DNA from: Pseudomonas jessenii
GTDB lineage: Bacteria > Pseudomonadota > Gammaproteobacteria > Pseudomonadales > Pseudomonadaceae
Length of the DNA stretch: 64,000 bases
Reading direction: 5' to 3'
Assembly (NCBI RefSeq): GCF_002236115.1
Contig: NZ_NIWT01000002.1
Coordinates: forward strand, 310,001 to 374,000
Position 1 is the first letter of the stretch, and every line of letters begins with the position of its first letter. Below the pieces are notes generated by a model. That model ran no database searches. It was not told the DNA's origin and saw nothing but the letters and a program-made list of their open reading frames with translations. The translations under genes were made by a program, and so were the position numbers. Below are positions 42,314-51,867 of the stretch, piece after piece.

Positions 42314-43105
42314 TCAACGATGCGTGGCAATCCAGATCAACAACCCCGCCTGAAACACCGCAAACGCCACCAGGCAGGTGATGGTGAATCGCAGCCCGGC
42401 GTCTTCGCGTTTGTACTTGCTGACTTTTTCTTCGTGTTTCTTGAGTTTGACTTCCTGCTCGGCCAGGTTCTGTTCGGCTTGCTGGAGCATCTGCGCCGCC
42501 TCGAGGATTTCCACGACCTGCAGTTTTTCGCTGTTCCAGTCGCCAGAGAGGTCGCCGACCTTGACCGGCTTGACACTGCCTTTCAAATGCTGGGCATCGG
42601 CATACACCACGTCGAAACCGTGCACGCGTAAAAAATGATCGCGGCGCAGGCGGGTGTCTTCGTTCAGTGCATCCTTGTTGTTCAGGTCAAAGCCGTCGAC
42701 GGTGTAGGTCGGCCAGCGCTTTTTCGCCCAATTGATGCCCTGGGCCGCCAAGTAGCGACCAATGCCACGGTTCAGCGGTTCAATCTGCAGTCCGCTTTCC
42801 GGTCCGAAATGCACGCGTTTTTCAGCGTGATCGACCCACACGTCCAGATGATTCTGTTCCTTGCGTACGCGCTGGCCGGGCAGGGTGATGCTCATGCGCA
42901 TCAGGCTGTGCGTCTTGTCATTGCGTTCGGCATAGCCTAACTCGACAAAGCGCAATGGGCGTCCGCCTGTGTTGCGGTCAGTCTGCAGCGGCGCCAGACG
43001 GAGCATCTTGTGGTGCTCGACGTGGACGTCCGCCCAGGGCAGCTCGACCGCTGGCGGTGCGTCTTTTTCAGCGCTGGTGTCGGGTGAAGTCTGGGTGTCA
43101 GTCAT
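42314..43105 (-). CDS. Tail-anchored coiled-coil protein, conserved hypothetical
   Basis: 263 aa. The first 185 residues are soluble and of unknown fold (RPLRFVELGYAERNDKTHSLMRMSITLP...). Residues 195-240 form a coiled coil (EAAQMLQQAEQNLAEQEVKL). Residues 242-260 are a single membrane helix (FTITCLVAFAVFQAGLLIWIA) at the very C-terminus, so the bulk faces the cytoplasm. No enzyme motif is recognised. It is convergent with prmB, with a REPIN between. Confidence 0.75.
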   Translation of the reverse strand: MTDTQTSPDTSAEKDAPPAVELPWADVHVEHHKMLRLAPLQTDRNTGGRPLRFVELGYAERNDKTHSLMRMSITLPGQRVRKEQNHLDVWVDHAEKRVHFGPESGLQIEPLNRGIGRYLAAQGINWAKKRWPTYTVDGFDLNNKDALNEDTRLRRDHFLRVHGFDVVYADAQHLKGSVKPVKVGDLSGDWNSEKLQVVEILEAAQMLQQAEQNLAEQEVKLKKHEEKVSKYKREDAGLRFTITCLVAFAVFQAGLLIWIATHR

Positions 43106-43193
43106 AACGGCGAGATCCTGTCCAAGCTCAGCTTGTCGCCAACCAATGTGTTGGCGACAAAGGCTTATCGGCCGTTTTTTTCAAGACTGGAGG

Positions 43194-44147
43194 TTAACTG
43201 GCGCGAAGTCCGTCAATAAAACCGAGGATTCGCGTGCCCAGTTCCGCCGCCAGGGGCAGCTGCGGGTCCTTATAGGAGGCCAGTTGGCGTTTGACGTCGT
43301 TAGGCACGATGCGCATGACGTGGTTCATGCCCTCGATCAGCGCCAGTTCGGCGTCCGGTTTGGCCGCCTTGAGCAGCCTTGCGTCATTGACGCCGACCTG
43401 GATGTCGTTGCTGCCCTGAATGATCAGTGCTGGCATCTTCAACTTCGCAAATGCCGCGGCCGGGTCCTGGCGGAACAGGGAAATCAGGTAAGGCTGCACG
43501 CTCGGACGGAAAATCACCTGCAAGGGTGGCGGCACATTGTCGTCGGTTTTCCCGGCCTTGAGGCTGTCGAGCAATTCATTGCTGCGCAGCATCAGCGGTT
43601 GAGGCAGGCGATTGCCCAGTTGCTCGCGAATGACCTGATCCACCGGTCTTGCGCTGCCGGAGACAGATATCACCGCGTCGGCATCGATATCCGGCGCAGC
43701 GAGGCTGGCGATCAGGGCGCCTTCGCTGTGACCCAGCACGATCAACTGGCCAAAACGCGGATCGGTCTTGAGTTTCCGGCCCCAGGCTTGGGCATCGGCC
43801 ACATAAGCTTCCACCGTCAGATTGCGTTCATCCGGGGTCGCCGCCAGGCTCGCGGCCACGCCACGCTTGTCGTAACGCACGCTGGCGATGTTGTGTTTGG
43901 CCAGCACCCAGGCCAGGCGCTTGAGGCTGTCATTGCGCCCGCCGTCGGCGTTGTTTCCGTCACGATCCGTAGGGCCGGAGCCTGAAATGATCAGGACAAC
44001 CGGCACTCGATTGTCGGATTTTGGCAGCAACAACGAGCCGAAAAGCTCGCCGGTGCCCGTATCCAATGTGATCGGTCGTTGCAGGACAGTCGCCTGGGCG
44101 AAGCCGGAAATCAGGGTAAGGCTCAAGGCTAGAACTCGCAGCATCAT
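43194..44147 (-). CDS. Secreted alpha/beta-hydrolase (esterase-like)
   Basis: 317 aa from the ATG at 44147 (MMLRVLALSLTL). Signal peptide at residues 1-19 (cut near FAQA-TV). Alpha/beta-hydrolase motifs: IISGSGPTDRDG (oxyanion region), YDKRGVAAS, VLGHSEGALIA (Ser nucleophile about 150), IQGSNDIQVG (Asp) and EGMNHVMR (His). It is probably a periplasmic esterase or peptidase-like enzyme of unknown substrate. Confidence 0.87.
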   Translation of the reverse strand: MMLRVLALSLTLISGFAQATVLQRPITLDTGTGELFGSLLLPKSDNRVPVVLIISGSGPTDRDGNNADGGRNDSLKRLAWVLAKHNIASVRYDKRGVAASLAATPDERNLTVEAYVADAQAWGRKLKTDPRFGQLIVLGHSEGALIASLAAPDIDADAVISVSGSARPVDQVIREQLGNRLPQPLMLRSNELLDSLKAGKTDDNVPPPLQVIFRPSVQPYLISLFRQDPAAAFAKLKMPALIIQGSNDIQVGVNDARLLKAAKPDAELALIEGMNHVMRIVPNDVKRQLASYKDPQLPLAAELGTRILGFIDGLRAS

Positions 44148-44275
44148 CGCGCCATTATCAAGAAGATGCCGGTTGGACTCACGGGCACCCATAAGGTTCG
44201 AGGATGAACTACTTGGGTAGCCTGCGTATACTGGCGCGCATTACGTATTCAGGTTCATTTCACGGAGCGTCCTGC

Positions 44276-45367
44276 ATGTCCGGCAATACCTACGGCAAGC
44301 TGTTCACTGTCACCACCGCGGGCGAAAGCCATGGCCCGGCGTTGGTCGCCATTGTCGATGGCTGCCCGCCGGGGCTGGAGATTTCCCTGGAGGATCTGCA
44401 GCGTGACCTGGACCGCCGCAAGCCCGGCACCAGCCGCCACACCACCCAGCGCCAGGAAGCCGACGAAGTCGAAATCCTCTCCGGCGTGTTCGAAGGCCGC
44501 ACCACCGGTTGCGCCATCGGCCTGTTGATCCGCAACACCGACCAGAAGTCCAAGGACTACTCGGCGATCAAGGACCTGTTCCGCCCGGCCCACGCCGATT
44601 ACACCTACCACCACAAGTACGGCGAGCGCGATTATCGCGGCGGCGGTCGCAGCTCGGCCCGTGAAACCGCGATGCGCGTCGCGGCCGGTGCGATTGCAAA
44701 AAAATACCTGGCCAGCCAGGGCATCGTCATTCGCGGCTACATGAGCCAGTTGGGGCCGATTGAAATCCCGTTCAAGACCTGGGATTCGGTCGAGCAGAAC
44801 GCCTTCTTCAGCCCGGACCCGGACAAAGTGCCTGAGCTGGAGGCCTATATGGACCAGTTGCGTCGCGACCAGGATTCGGTCGGTGCGAAAATCACCGTGG
44901 TCGCCGAAGGCGTGATGCCGGGCCTGGGCGAGCCGATCTTCGACCGCCTCGACGCGGAGCTGGCCCATGCGCTGATGAGCATCAACGCGGTCAAGGGCGT
45001 GGAAATCGGCGCCGGTTTTGCCAGCGTCGCCCAGCGTGGCACCGAGCATCGCGATGAAATGACCCCGGAAGGTTTCCTCAGCAACAACGCGGGCGGCATT
45101 CTCGGCGGTATTTCCTCCGGTCAGCCCATCGTTGCGCACCTGGCGCTGAAGCCGACGTCGAGCATCACAACGCCGGGCCGTTCCATCGACATCCATGGCA
45201 ATCCGGTGGAAGTGATCACCAAGGGCCGTCACGACCCGTGCGTGGGCATCCGCGCCACGCCGATTGCCGAGGCGATGATGGCCATCGTGCTGATGGATCA
45301 CCTGCTGCGCCATCGTGGGCAAAACGCCGACGTGCGTGTGAGCACGCCGGTGCTGGGTCAGCTGTAA
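44276..45367 (+). CDS. aroC: Chorismate synthase
   Basis: 363 aa from the ATG at 44276; the frame upstream to 44204 lacks a ribosome-binding site. Signatures: [61 protein letters not shown] and the C-terminal [18 protein letters not shown]. It converts EPSP to chorismate with reduced FMN, completing the shikimate pathway. It sits 29 nt upstream of the MFS gene on the same strand, so it may share a transcript. Confidence 0.97.
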   Translation: MSGNTYGKLFTVTTAGESHGPALVAIVDGCPPGLEISLEDLQRDLDRRKPGTSRHTTQRQEADEVEILSGVFEGRTTGCAIGLLIRNTDQKSKDYSAIKDLFRPAHADYTYHHKYGERDYRGGGRSSARETAMRVAAGAIAKKYLASQGIVIRGYMSQLGPIEIPFKTWDSVEQNAFFSPDPDKVPELEAYMDQLRRDQDSVGAKITVVAEGVMPGLGEPIFDRLDAELAHALMSINAVKGVEIGAGFASVAQRGTEHRDEMTPEGFLSNNAGGILGGISSGQPIVAHLALKPTSSITTPGRSIDIHGNPVEVITKGRHDPCVGIRATPIAEAMMAIVLMDHLLRHRGQNADVRVSTPVLGQL

Positions 45368-45396
45368 ATGGCTGACATCATGGTCGCAGCCGTCTG

Positions 45397-46548
45397 ATGG
45401 CGACTGCGGCGCTCCCGTACTGGCGGCTTTCCAGTTTCTATCTGTTCTATTTCGCCTTGCTCGGTTCGACAGCGCCGTTTCTGGCGCTGTACTTCGATCA
45501 CCTGGGGTTCAGCGCAGCGCGGATCGGCGAGCTGGTGGCGATCCCGATGCTGATGCGCTGTGTGGCGCCGAACATCTGGGGCTGGCTGGGCGACTACACC
45601 GGTCGGCGACTGGCCATCGTGCGCTTCGGCGCGGTGTGCACGCTGCTGACCTTTTCGCTGATCTTCGTCAGCAAGACCTACGCCTGGCTGGCGATGGTCA
45701 TGGCCTTGCATGCGTTCTTCTGGCACGCGGTGTTGCCACAGTTCGAAGTCATCACCCTGGCGCATTTGCAGAGCCAGACCTCGCGCTACAGCCAGATTCG
45801 CCTGTGGGGCTCGATCGGTTTCATCATCACCGTGGTCGCGCTGGGCCGTTTGTTTGAATGGCTGAGCCTGGACATCTATCCGGCGGCGCTGGTGCTGATC
45901 ATGGTGGGCATCGTGCTCAGCAGCCTGTGGGTGCCCAATGCCCAACCGGCCCCGGGCAACCGGGTGGCGGGGGAGGGATTCCTCAAGCAACTGCGCAACC
46001 CCGGCGTTTTGGCGTTTTACGGCTGCGTGGCGCTGATGCAAATGAGCCACGGACCGTATTACACGTTCTTGACCTTGCACCTTGAGCGCCTGGGTTACAG
46101 CCGGGGTGTGATCGGCATGCTCTGGGCGGTCGGCGTGGTCGCCGAAGTCCTGATGTTTCTGGCCATGAGCCGGATCTTCGCGCGCTTTTCACTGCGCCGG
46201 GTGCTGATGGCCAGCTTTCTGCTGGCGGCGTTGCGTTGGCTGTTGCTGGGTTCGCTGGCAGAGTTTCTTTGGGTACTGTTGTTTGCCCAGATCCTGCACG
46301 CGGCGACGTTCGGCAGCTTTCACGCCGCTGCCATTTCATTCGTGCAACGTAGCTTCGGTGCGCGCCAGCAAGGCCAGGGCCAGGCGCTGTACGCCGCATT
46401 GGCCGGCACCGGCGGTGCGTTGGGCGCGTTGTATTCCGGCTACAGCTGGAATGCCCTCGGCGCGGCATGGACATTTAGTATTGCCAGTCTCGCAGCCGTC
46501 GCGGCTGCCGTTATCATTGCCACACGTATGCAAGAGGACAGGCCATGA
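45397..46548 (+). CDS. MFS transporter coupled to the methionine-salvage genes
   Basis: 383 aa with 12 predicted helices, of the HcaT/MFS_1-like type: FYLFYFALLGSTAPFLALYFDHLGFS at the start, WGWLGDYTGRRLAIV (MFS motif A, about residue 60), and a long second half. Its stop overlaps the mtnB start (ATGA, 46545-46548), so it is translationally coupled to mtnBDC. A role in moving methylthio-ribose or a related solute is inferred only from that coupling. Confidence 0.85.
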   Translation: MATAALPYWRLSSFYLFYFALLGSTAPFLALYFDHLGFSAARIGELVAIPMLMRCVAPNIWGWLGDYTGRRLAIVRFGAVCTLLTFSLIFVSKTYAWLAMVMALHAFFWHAVLPQFEVITLAHLQSQTSRYSQIRLWGSIGFIITVVALGRLFEWLSLDIYPAALVLIMVGIVLSSLWVPNAQPAPGNRVAGEGFLKQLRNPGVLAFYGCVALMQMSHGPYYTFLTLHLERLGYSRGVIGMLWAVGVVAEVLMFLAMSRIFARFSLRRVLMASFLLAALRWLLLGSLAEFLWVLLFAQILHAATFGSFHAAAISFVQRSFGARQQGQGQALYAALAGTGGALGALYSGYSWNALGAAWTFSIASLAAVAAAVIIATRMQEDRP

Positions 46549-47165
46549 GCCTTACCCGTGAACAACTCGCCCAGGAAATCATCGACGCCGGGCGTTTTCT
46601 GTATGGCCGCGGCTGGTCGCCGGCTACCAGCAGTAATTACTCGACCCGCCTGTCGCCGAGCGAAGCCTTGCTGACCGTGTCCGGCAAGCACAAGGGGCAA
46701 CTGGGCATGGACGACGTGTTGGCCACCGACCTGTCCGGCAATAGCCTGGAACCGGGCAAGAAACCGTCCGCCGAAACCCTGTTGCACACCCAGCTCTACA
46801 GCTGGCGCCCGGAGATCGGTGCCGTGTTGCACACTCATTCCGTGAACGCCACCGTGCTGTCGCGCCTGACGCCGCAAGACTTCATCGAGTTCGAAGACTA
46901 CGAACTGCAAAAGGCCTTCAGCGGTGTGACGACCCACGAATCCCGAGTGCGGGTGCCGATTTTCGACAACGACCAGGACATTGCGCGACTGGCCGCCAAG
47001 GTGCAGCCTTGGCTCGACGCCCATCCCGATTGCGTCGGCTACCTGATCCGTGGCCATGGCCTGTACACCTGGGGCGCGCGCATGAGCGATGCCCTGCGGC
47101 AGATCGAGGCCTTTGAATTTTTGTTCGAGTGCGAGTTGAAGATGCGCTCGCTCTTTAAAGCATGA
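46545..47165 (+). CDS. mtnB: Methylthioribulose-1-phosphate dehydratase
   Basis: 206 aa of the class II aldolase/MtnB family. Motifs: GWSPATSSNYSTRLS, TVSGKHKGQLGMDDV, LLHTQLYSWRPEIGAVLHTHS (zinc HTHS) and IRGHGLYTWG (third His). It dehydrates MTRu-1-P to 2,3-diketo-5-methylthiopentyl-1-phosphate. First enzyme gene of the salvage set, followed 20 nt later by mtnD. Confidence 0.96.
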   Translation: MSLTREQLAQEIIDAGRFLYGRGWSPATSSNYSTRLSPSEALLTVSGKHKGQLGMDDVLATDLSGNSLEPGKKPSAETLLHTQLYSWRPEIGAVLHTHSVNATVLSRLTPQDFIEFEDYELQKAFSGVTTHESRVRVPIFDNDQDIARLAAKVQPWLDAHPDCVGYLIRGHGLYTWGARMSDALRQIEAFEFLFECELKMRSLFKA

Positions 47166-47185
47166 ACCGTTAAGGAGTTGCCCTG

Positions 47186-47731
47186 ATGAGCAGCCTGTCC
47201 GTCTATCACGTCTCCAGCCCTGAAATCCCCAACAAGGTGCTGACCCATTTCGAAGACATAGCCTCGACCCTGGCCGAGCAGGGCGTACGCTTCGATCGCT
47301 GGCAAGCCGCGGCGAAGATCCAGCCGGGCGCCACTCAGGACGAAGTGATTGCCGCCTACCAGGAGCAAATCGACAAGCTGATGACCGAGCGCGGTTACGT
47401 CACTGTCGACGTGATCAGCCTCAACAGCGATCACCCGCAAAAAGCCGAACTGCGTGCCAAGTTCCTCGACGAACATCGCCACGGCGAAGATGAAGTACGA
47501 TTTTTCGTTGCCGGCCGTGGCCTGTTTACCCTGCACATCGACGATTACGTCTACGCGGTGCTGTGCGAGAAAAACGATCTGATCTCGGTACCGGCCGGAA
47601 CCAAACACTGGTTCGACATGGGCGAACATCCACACTTCGTCGCGATCCGTCTGTTCAACAACCCGGAAGGTTGGGTGGCCAATTTCACCGGCGAAGACAT
47701 CGCCAGCCAATTCCCGCGCCTGGAGGACTGA
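47186..47731 (+). CDS. mtnD: Acireductone dioxygenase
   Basis: 181 aa cupin, with metal ligands in [13 protein letters not shown] (HxH and Glu, about 97-107) and [11 protein letters not shown] (His about 141). It oxidises acireductone to 4-methylthio-2-oxobutyrate (Fe form) or an off-pathway product (Ni form). It is preceded by AAGGAG and ends 4 nt before mtnC. Confidence 0.96.
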   Translation: MSSLSVYHVSSPEIPNKVLTHFEDIASTLAEQGVRFDRWQAAAKIQPGATQDEVIAAYQEQIDKLMTERGYVTVDVISLNSDHPQKAELRAKFLDEHRHGEDEVRFFVAGRGLFTLHIDDYVYAVLCEKNDLISVPAGTKHWFDMGEHPHFVAIRLFNNPEGWVANFTGEDIASQFPRLED

Positions 47732-47735
47732 GTCG

Positions 47736-48419
47736 ATGCCGATCAAAGCGATTCTCACCGACATCGAAGGCACCACCAGCGCGGTGAGTTTTGTGTTCGA
47801 CGTGCTGTTCCCCTATGCCGCCAAACACTTGCCGGCGTTTGTCCGTCAGCATGCCGAACGCGCCGATGTGGCGGAGCAACTGGCTGCCGTGCGCCGCGAC
47901 AGCAACGAACCGGACGCCGACGTCGAGCGGGTCATCGAGATCCTGTTGGGCTGGATCGCTGAAGACCGCAAGGCCACGCCGCTGAAAGCGTTGCAGGGCA
48001 TGGTCTGGGAGCAGGGCTATCAGGCCGGGCAGTTGAAGGGGCACGTGTACCCGGACGCCGTTGAAGCGCTCAAGCGCTGGCATCGGGACGGCTTTCAACT
48101 GTTTGTTTATTCGTCCGGTTCGATCCAGGCCCAGCGGTTGATCTTCGGCTGCTCAGAGGCGGGGGATCTGACGCCACTGTTCAGCGGCTATTTCGATACC
48201 ACTTCGGGCCCCAAGCGCGAGGCGCAGTCCTACGCCAACATCACCCTGGCGATCAACCTTGAGGCGGGGCAGATTCTGTTTCTGTCGGACATCGTCGAAG
48301 AACTCGACGCGGCGCGCACGGCGGGGATGGCCACTTGCGGGCTGGCCCGCGAGGGTGGGGAACTGGCGGGGCATGTCACCGTGGACAGCTTTGCGCGGAT
48401 AAATCCCGCCAATTTCTAA
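47736..48419 (+). CDS. mtnC: Enolase-phosphatase E1
   Basis: 227 aa of the HAD superfamily. Motif I is [16 protein letters not shown] (with Glu for the second acid, as in E1), motif II is [13 protein letters not shown], and motifs III/IV are [16 protein letters not shown] sequence and [14 protein letters not shown]. It enolises and dephosphorylates the diketo product of MtnB. mtnA and mtnK are not in the window. A REPIN follows 12 nt after the stop. Confidence 0.96.
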   Translation: MPIKAILTDIEGTTSAVSFVFDVLFPYAAKHLPAFVRQHAERADVAEQLAAVRRDSNEPDADVERVIEILLGWIAEDRKATPLKALQGMVWEQGYQAGQLKGHVYPDAVEALKRWHRDGFQLFVYSSGSIQAQRLIFGCSEAGDLTPLFSGYFDTTSGPKREAQSYANITLAINLEAGQILFLSDIVEELDAARTAGMATCGLAREGGELAGHVTVDSFARINPANF

Positions 48420-48430
48420 ACGCCGCAAAA

Positions 48431-48523
48431 CCTGTGGGAGCGAGCTTGCTCGCGATAGCGATATGTCATCCAACATTGATGTTGACTGACACTCCGCTAT
48501 CGCGAGCAGGCTCGCTCCCACAG
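48431..48523. repeat. REPIN, TGTGGGAG subtype
   Basis: TGTGGGAGCGAGCTTGCTCGCGAT and inverted ATCGCGAGCAGGCTCGCTCCCACAG enclose about 45 bp with AACATTGATGTTGACTGACAC. It lies between convergent genes. Confidence 0.9.
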
Positions 48524-48541
48524 TGTTTTTCCCACAACTGT

Positions 48542-48820
48542 TTACAGCGAGTGATAGGTCGGCAGGGCAAACCGTTGCTGGCTCTGCAGCATGGAAATCT
48601 GCGGCAGTTCACTGGCTTGTTCGGCGAGGTCGCGGCGAATCGCACTGATGACCCACGTCAGTTGGTCGCCATTGTGCAATTGCTGATAGGAAATCGAGCG
48701 CTTGAACACCTTGCCTTCGCCGCCGCTCAGGGTCAGCAGGATCCCACCGTCAGGCCGGGCATGGGTGGTGACTTCGAAGTTGGAGAACAGGGACGAAAAT
48801 TTTTCCTGAATCAGGTTCAT
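48542..48820 (-). CDS. DUF3509 small protein
   Basis: 92 aa from the ATG at 48820, behind GGAGCTGAAAGAA; an ATG at 48856 has no ribosome-binding site. The pattern (FSSLFSNFEVTTHARPDGGILLTLSG, then GDQLTWVISAIRRDLAEQ) is that of DUF3509, a family common in pseudomonads and of unknown function. It has no signal or membrane segment. Confidence 0.8.
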   Translation of the reverse strand: MNLIQEKFSSLFSNFEVTTHARPDGGILLTLSGGEGKVFKRSISYQQLHNGDQLTWVISAIRRDLAEQASELPQISMLQSQQRFALPTYHSL

Positions 48821-48947
48821 TTCTTTCAGCTCCGTTGGCTCTTGAATGACAAGCATACGGAGAGGGTTGCAGTGATTGTGCCAGTCTGGGCTGTTTGTAA
48901 ATTATCTTATAAAACAACAAGTTAGTATCTGTGGTGATTTTTGCTTT

Positions 48948-48985
48948 CGTGCATTCTGCATGAACGGCCATCGTGCATCCTGCAT
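48948..48985. promoter_or_regulatory. Tandem 15-bp direct repeats upstream of the acyl-CoA synthetase gene
   Basis: TCGTGCATTCTGCAT (48948-48962) and TCGTGCATCCTGCAT (48971-48985) repeat with a 23-bp period, about two helical turns. They lie in the 357-bp space 48821-49177, about 190 nt before the next start. Two operator sites for one regulator is a fair guess. The rest of the space shows only an AT-rich stretch (48895-48930) that could house a promoter. Confidence 0.5.
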
Positions 48986-49177
48986 TTTGCGAGGTCGCTC
49001 GGCGATTCGATGGAACCATTGCGTGTGCGGGGGTTCACGATTGGCCCTGTATCAATCGCAGATCAAGATCGCAGATACAAAACATTTCAAAAACCGCGTG
49101 TACAGCTCAAGAACCGTTGACGTATTTTCGGGTTCAGTCATCGCAGCCCGACAATAAAAAGATCGAACGGGAGCATC

Positions 49178-51016
49178 ATGAGTCGCACGTCGAACGACAC
49201 GATTACCTGGAGCATGATGCTCCGCAAGCTGCCTTCCATCGCCAAGGCCATCCCCCGGGTGGTGAGGGGCATGAAGGCAGCCAACGTCAAGGACCCGACC
49301 CAGGCGTGTGGTTTGGGCTGGAGTTTCGAGCAAGCCACGCTGCGCAACCCGGATGGCCCGGCGCTGTTGCAAGGCGACGTAACGCTCAGTTACTCCGAGG
49401 TCAACCAATGGGCCAATCGCATCGCTCATCACCTGATCGGCCAAGGCATCGGCAAGGGTGATGTGGTGGCTGTCTTCATCGAGAACCGCCCGGAACTGCT
49501 GGTGACGATTCTGGCGGTGGCCAAGGTCGGCGCGATCAGTGCACTGCTCAATACCTCGCAAACCCGCGACACCCTGGTGCACAGTGTGAACCTGGTGGCG
49601 CCGGTGGCGATCATTGTCGGTGAGGAGTTGGTCCCGGCGTACCTGGCGGTGCGTGAGCGGGTGTCGATCAAGGCTGCGCGAACCTGGTTCGTTGCCGATC
49701 AGGACACCTCTCGCCAACCCGGTATCGCACCTGAAGGTCTCATCAACCTGATGACCGTCAGCCTCGACGACGCCAGCGACAACCCGGCCAGCAGCCAGCA
49801 GATTTTCTTCGACGATCCCTGCTTTTATATCTACACCTCGGGCACCACGGGGCTGCCCAAGGCCGGCGTGTTCAAGCACGGTCGCTGGATGCGCAGCTCT
49901 GCGAGCTTCGGCATGATCGCCCTGGACATGCGCCCCGAGGATGTCGTCTATTGCACCTTGCCGCTGTACCACGCCACGGGCCTTTGCGTGTGCTGGGGTT
50001 CGGCCGTCAGTGGGGCCAGCGGGTTCGCCATCCGCCGCAAATTCAGCGCCAGTCAGTTCTGGAACGATGCGCGCAAGTACCGGGCGACCACCATCGGTTA
50101 TGTCGGTGAACTGTGCCGCTACCTGGTCGATCAACCGCCCAGCTCCGAGGACAGCCGGCACGATGTGAAGAAAATGATCGGCAACGGCTTGCGCCCCGGC
50201 GCCTGGAGCGAGTTCAAGACCCGCTTTGCGGTGAATCACATCTGCGAGCTGTACGCTGCCAGCGACGGCAATATCGGTTTCACCAACATTCTCAATTTCG
50301 ACAACACCATCGGCTTTTCCCTGATGTCCTGGGAGTTGGTCGCGTACGACCATGACAGCGGCGCGCCGATTCGACAGGCCAATGGCCTGATGCGCAAGGT
50401 CGCCAAGGGTGAGCAGGGGTTGTTGCTGGCAAAAATCGACGACAAGGCCCCCCTGGACGGTTACACCGATCCGCAGAAAACCGCCAAGGTCGTGCTTCAG
50501 GATGTGTTCGAAAAGGGAGACCGCTACTTCAACACCGGCGACCTGTTGCGCAACATCGGCTTTGGGCATGCACAGTTTGTCGACCGCCTGGGCGACACCT
50601 ACCGCTGGAAGGGCGAAAACGTTTCGACCACGGAGGTCGAAAACATCCTCCTGCAACACCCGCTTATTTCCGAAGCCGTGGCCTATGGCGTGGAAATCCG
50701 CAACACCAATGGCCGGGCCGGGATGGCGGCGATCACTCCCGCCGAATCCTTGGCAACTCTGGACTTCAGTGAGCTGCTGGCCTTCGCCCGCGAGCAGATG
50801 CCGGCCTATGCAGTGCCGTTGTTCCTGCGGGTGAAAGTGAAAATGGAAACCACCGGGACGTTCAAATATCAGAAGACCCGACTCAAGGACGAGGCCTTCG
50901 ACCCGGGTAAAACCGGCGATGACCCGATCTATGCCTGGTTGCCGGGGACACAGACTTATGTACAGGTCACGGAGCAGTTGTTGTCCGACATTCACGGCGG
51001 CAAGTACCGCTATTGA
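49178..51016 (+). CDS. Long/very-long-chain acyl-CoA synthetase (FadD6-like)
   Basis: 612 aa from the ATG at 49178, after GGGAGC. ANL-superfamily adenylating enzyme: FYIYTSGTTGLPKAG (P-loop, about 215-229), YCTLPLYHATGLCVCW, ELYAASDGNIGF, RYFNTGDLLRNIGFG (ATP/AMP Asp) and DRLGDTYRWKGENVSTTEVE (FACS-type linker). The C-terminus ends before a usual catalytic Lys region, KYQKTRLKDEAFDPGKT. It activates fatty acids to acyl-CoA. It is cytoplasmic or membrane-associated, and the leader carries an A-rich Crc-like motif (ACAATAAAAAGA). Confidence 0.9.
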   Translation: MSRTSNDTITWSMMLRKLPSIAKAIPRVVRGMKAANVKDPTQACGLGWSFEQATLRNPDGPALLQGDVTLSYSEVNQWANRIAHHLIGQGIGKGDVVAVFIENRPELLVTILAVAKVGAISALLNTSQTRDTLVHSVNLVAPVAIIVGEELVPAYLAVRERVSIKAARTWFVADQDTSRQPGIAPEGLINLMTVSLDDASDNPASSQQIFFDDPCFYIYTSGTTGLPKAGVFKHGRWMRSSASFGMIALDMRPEDVVYCTLPLYHATGLCVCWGSAVSGASGFAIRRKFSASQFWNDARKYRATTIGYVGELCRYLVDQPPSSEDSRHDVKKMIGNGLRPGAWSEFKTRFAVNHICELYAASDGNIGFTNILNFDNTIGFSLMSWELVAYDHDSGAPIRQANGLMRKVAKGEQGLLLAKIDDKAPLDGYTDPQKTAKVVLQDVFEKGDRYFNTGDLLRNIGFGHAQFVDRLGDTYRWKGENVSTTEVENILLQHPLISEAVAYGVEIRNTNGRAGMAAITPAESLATLDFSELLAFAREQMPAYAVPLFLRVKVKMETTGTFKYQKTRLKDEAFDPGKTGDDPIYAWLPGTQTYVQVTEQLLSDIHGGKYRY

Positions 51017-51113
51017 ATCTGACTATGGCGGCCCATGAGAAAAAACAAGTGACAGTGCCGGGGGCGCTCGGGAAACTGTCGGCTTTTACGAATGACAGAA
51101 AAGGGAGTGCCCA

Positions 51114-51632
51114 ATGTCAGACAAAAGCCGCCAGATGACCCCCGAAGAAGCCGCCGAATTTACCGAACAGGTATTCAACAAGGCACGGGAGGGCGATGCG
51201 GCGATGATGGCCGCGCTGCTGACCAAGGGTTTGCCGCCGAACCTGCGTAACCACAAGGGCGATACCTTGCTGATGCTGGCCGCGTATCACGGGCATGTGG
51301 ACACGGTAAAAGTCCTGCTGGAGCACAAGGCCGACCCGGAGATCCGCAACGACAACGGCCAGAGCCCGATTGCCGGTGCCGCCTTCAAGGGTGACCTGGT
51401 GGTGATCAAGGCCTTGGTCGATGGCGGCGCCCAGGTTGAAGGCTCGTCCTTCGATGGCCGCACGGCGCTGATGATGGCGGCGATGTTCAACCGCGTCGAA
51501 GTGGTCGATTACCTGATCAGCAAGGGCGCCGACCCGAAAGCCAAGGACGCCAATGGCATCACCGCGCTGGAGGCTGCCAGGACCATGGGGGCTTCCGATA
51601 CCGTTGCGCAGCTTGAGAAGCTGATTGGCTGA
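51114..51632 (+). CDS. Ankyrin-repeat protein
   Basis: 172 aa. After a charged N-terminus (residues 1-25), four to five ankyrin repeats follow: GDAAMMAALLTKGLPPN, GDTLLMLAAYHGHVDTVKVLLEHKADPE, GQSPIAGAAFKGDLVVIKALVDGGAQV, GRTALMMAAMFNRVEVVDYLISKGADP and GITALEAARTMG. There is no signal peptide, so it is cytoplasmic. It acts by protein binding. The partner is unknown, although related AnkB proteins accompany catalase in P. aeruginosa. Confidence 0.9.
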   Translation: MSDKSRQMTPEEAAEFTEQVFNKAREGDAAMMAALLTKGLPPNLRNHKGDTLLMLAAYHGHVDTVKVLLEHKADPEIRNDNGQSPIAGAAFKGDLVVIKALVDGGAQVEGSSFDGRTALMMAAMFNRVEVVDYLISKGADPKAKDANGITALEAARTMGASDTVAQLEKLIG

Positions 51633-51664
51633 TATCGAATGACTTGAGGCTGTTAATCCCAATT

Positions 51665-51798
51665 GTGGCGAGGGGGCTTGCCCCCGTTCGGCTGCGAAGC
51701 AGTCGTAGAATCAGCATATGCGGTCTTTCTGATGTACCCCAATTGAATGTTTTGGGGCCGCTTCGCGACCCAACGGGGGCAAGCCCCCTCGCCACAGG
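51665..51798. repeat. REPIN of a distinct family (TGGCGAGGGGGCTTGCCCCC)
   Basis: TGTGGCGAGGGGGCTTGCCCCC near 51663-51685 and its inverted copy GGGGGCAAGCCCCCTCGCCACA at the right end enclose about 90 bp that includes GGCTGCGAAGCAGTC. It differs in sequence and length from the other two subfamilies. Confidence 0.88.
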
Positions 51799-51867
51799 TC
51801 CGCATTTCCCTCATTAATGCGCTATCCTTCGCGCCCTCAAAATTCACCTCGCAACAGGATCCTCCCC

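Noticed and set aside
49052..50995. 647-codon open frame on the minus strand
   Set aside because: Lies antisense to the acyl-CoA synthetase, whose ANL motifs are clear; high-GC third positions leave such shadows open.
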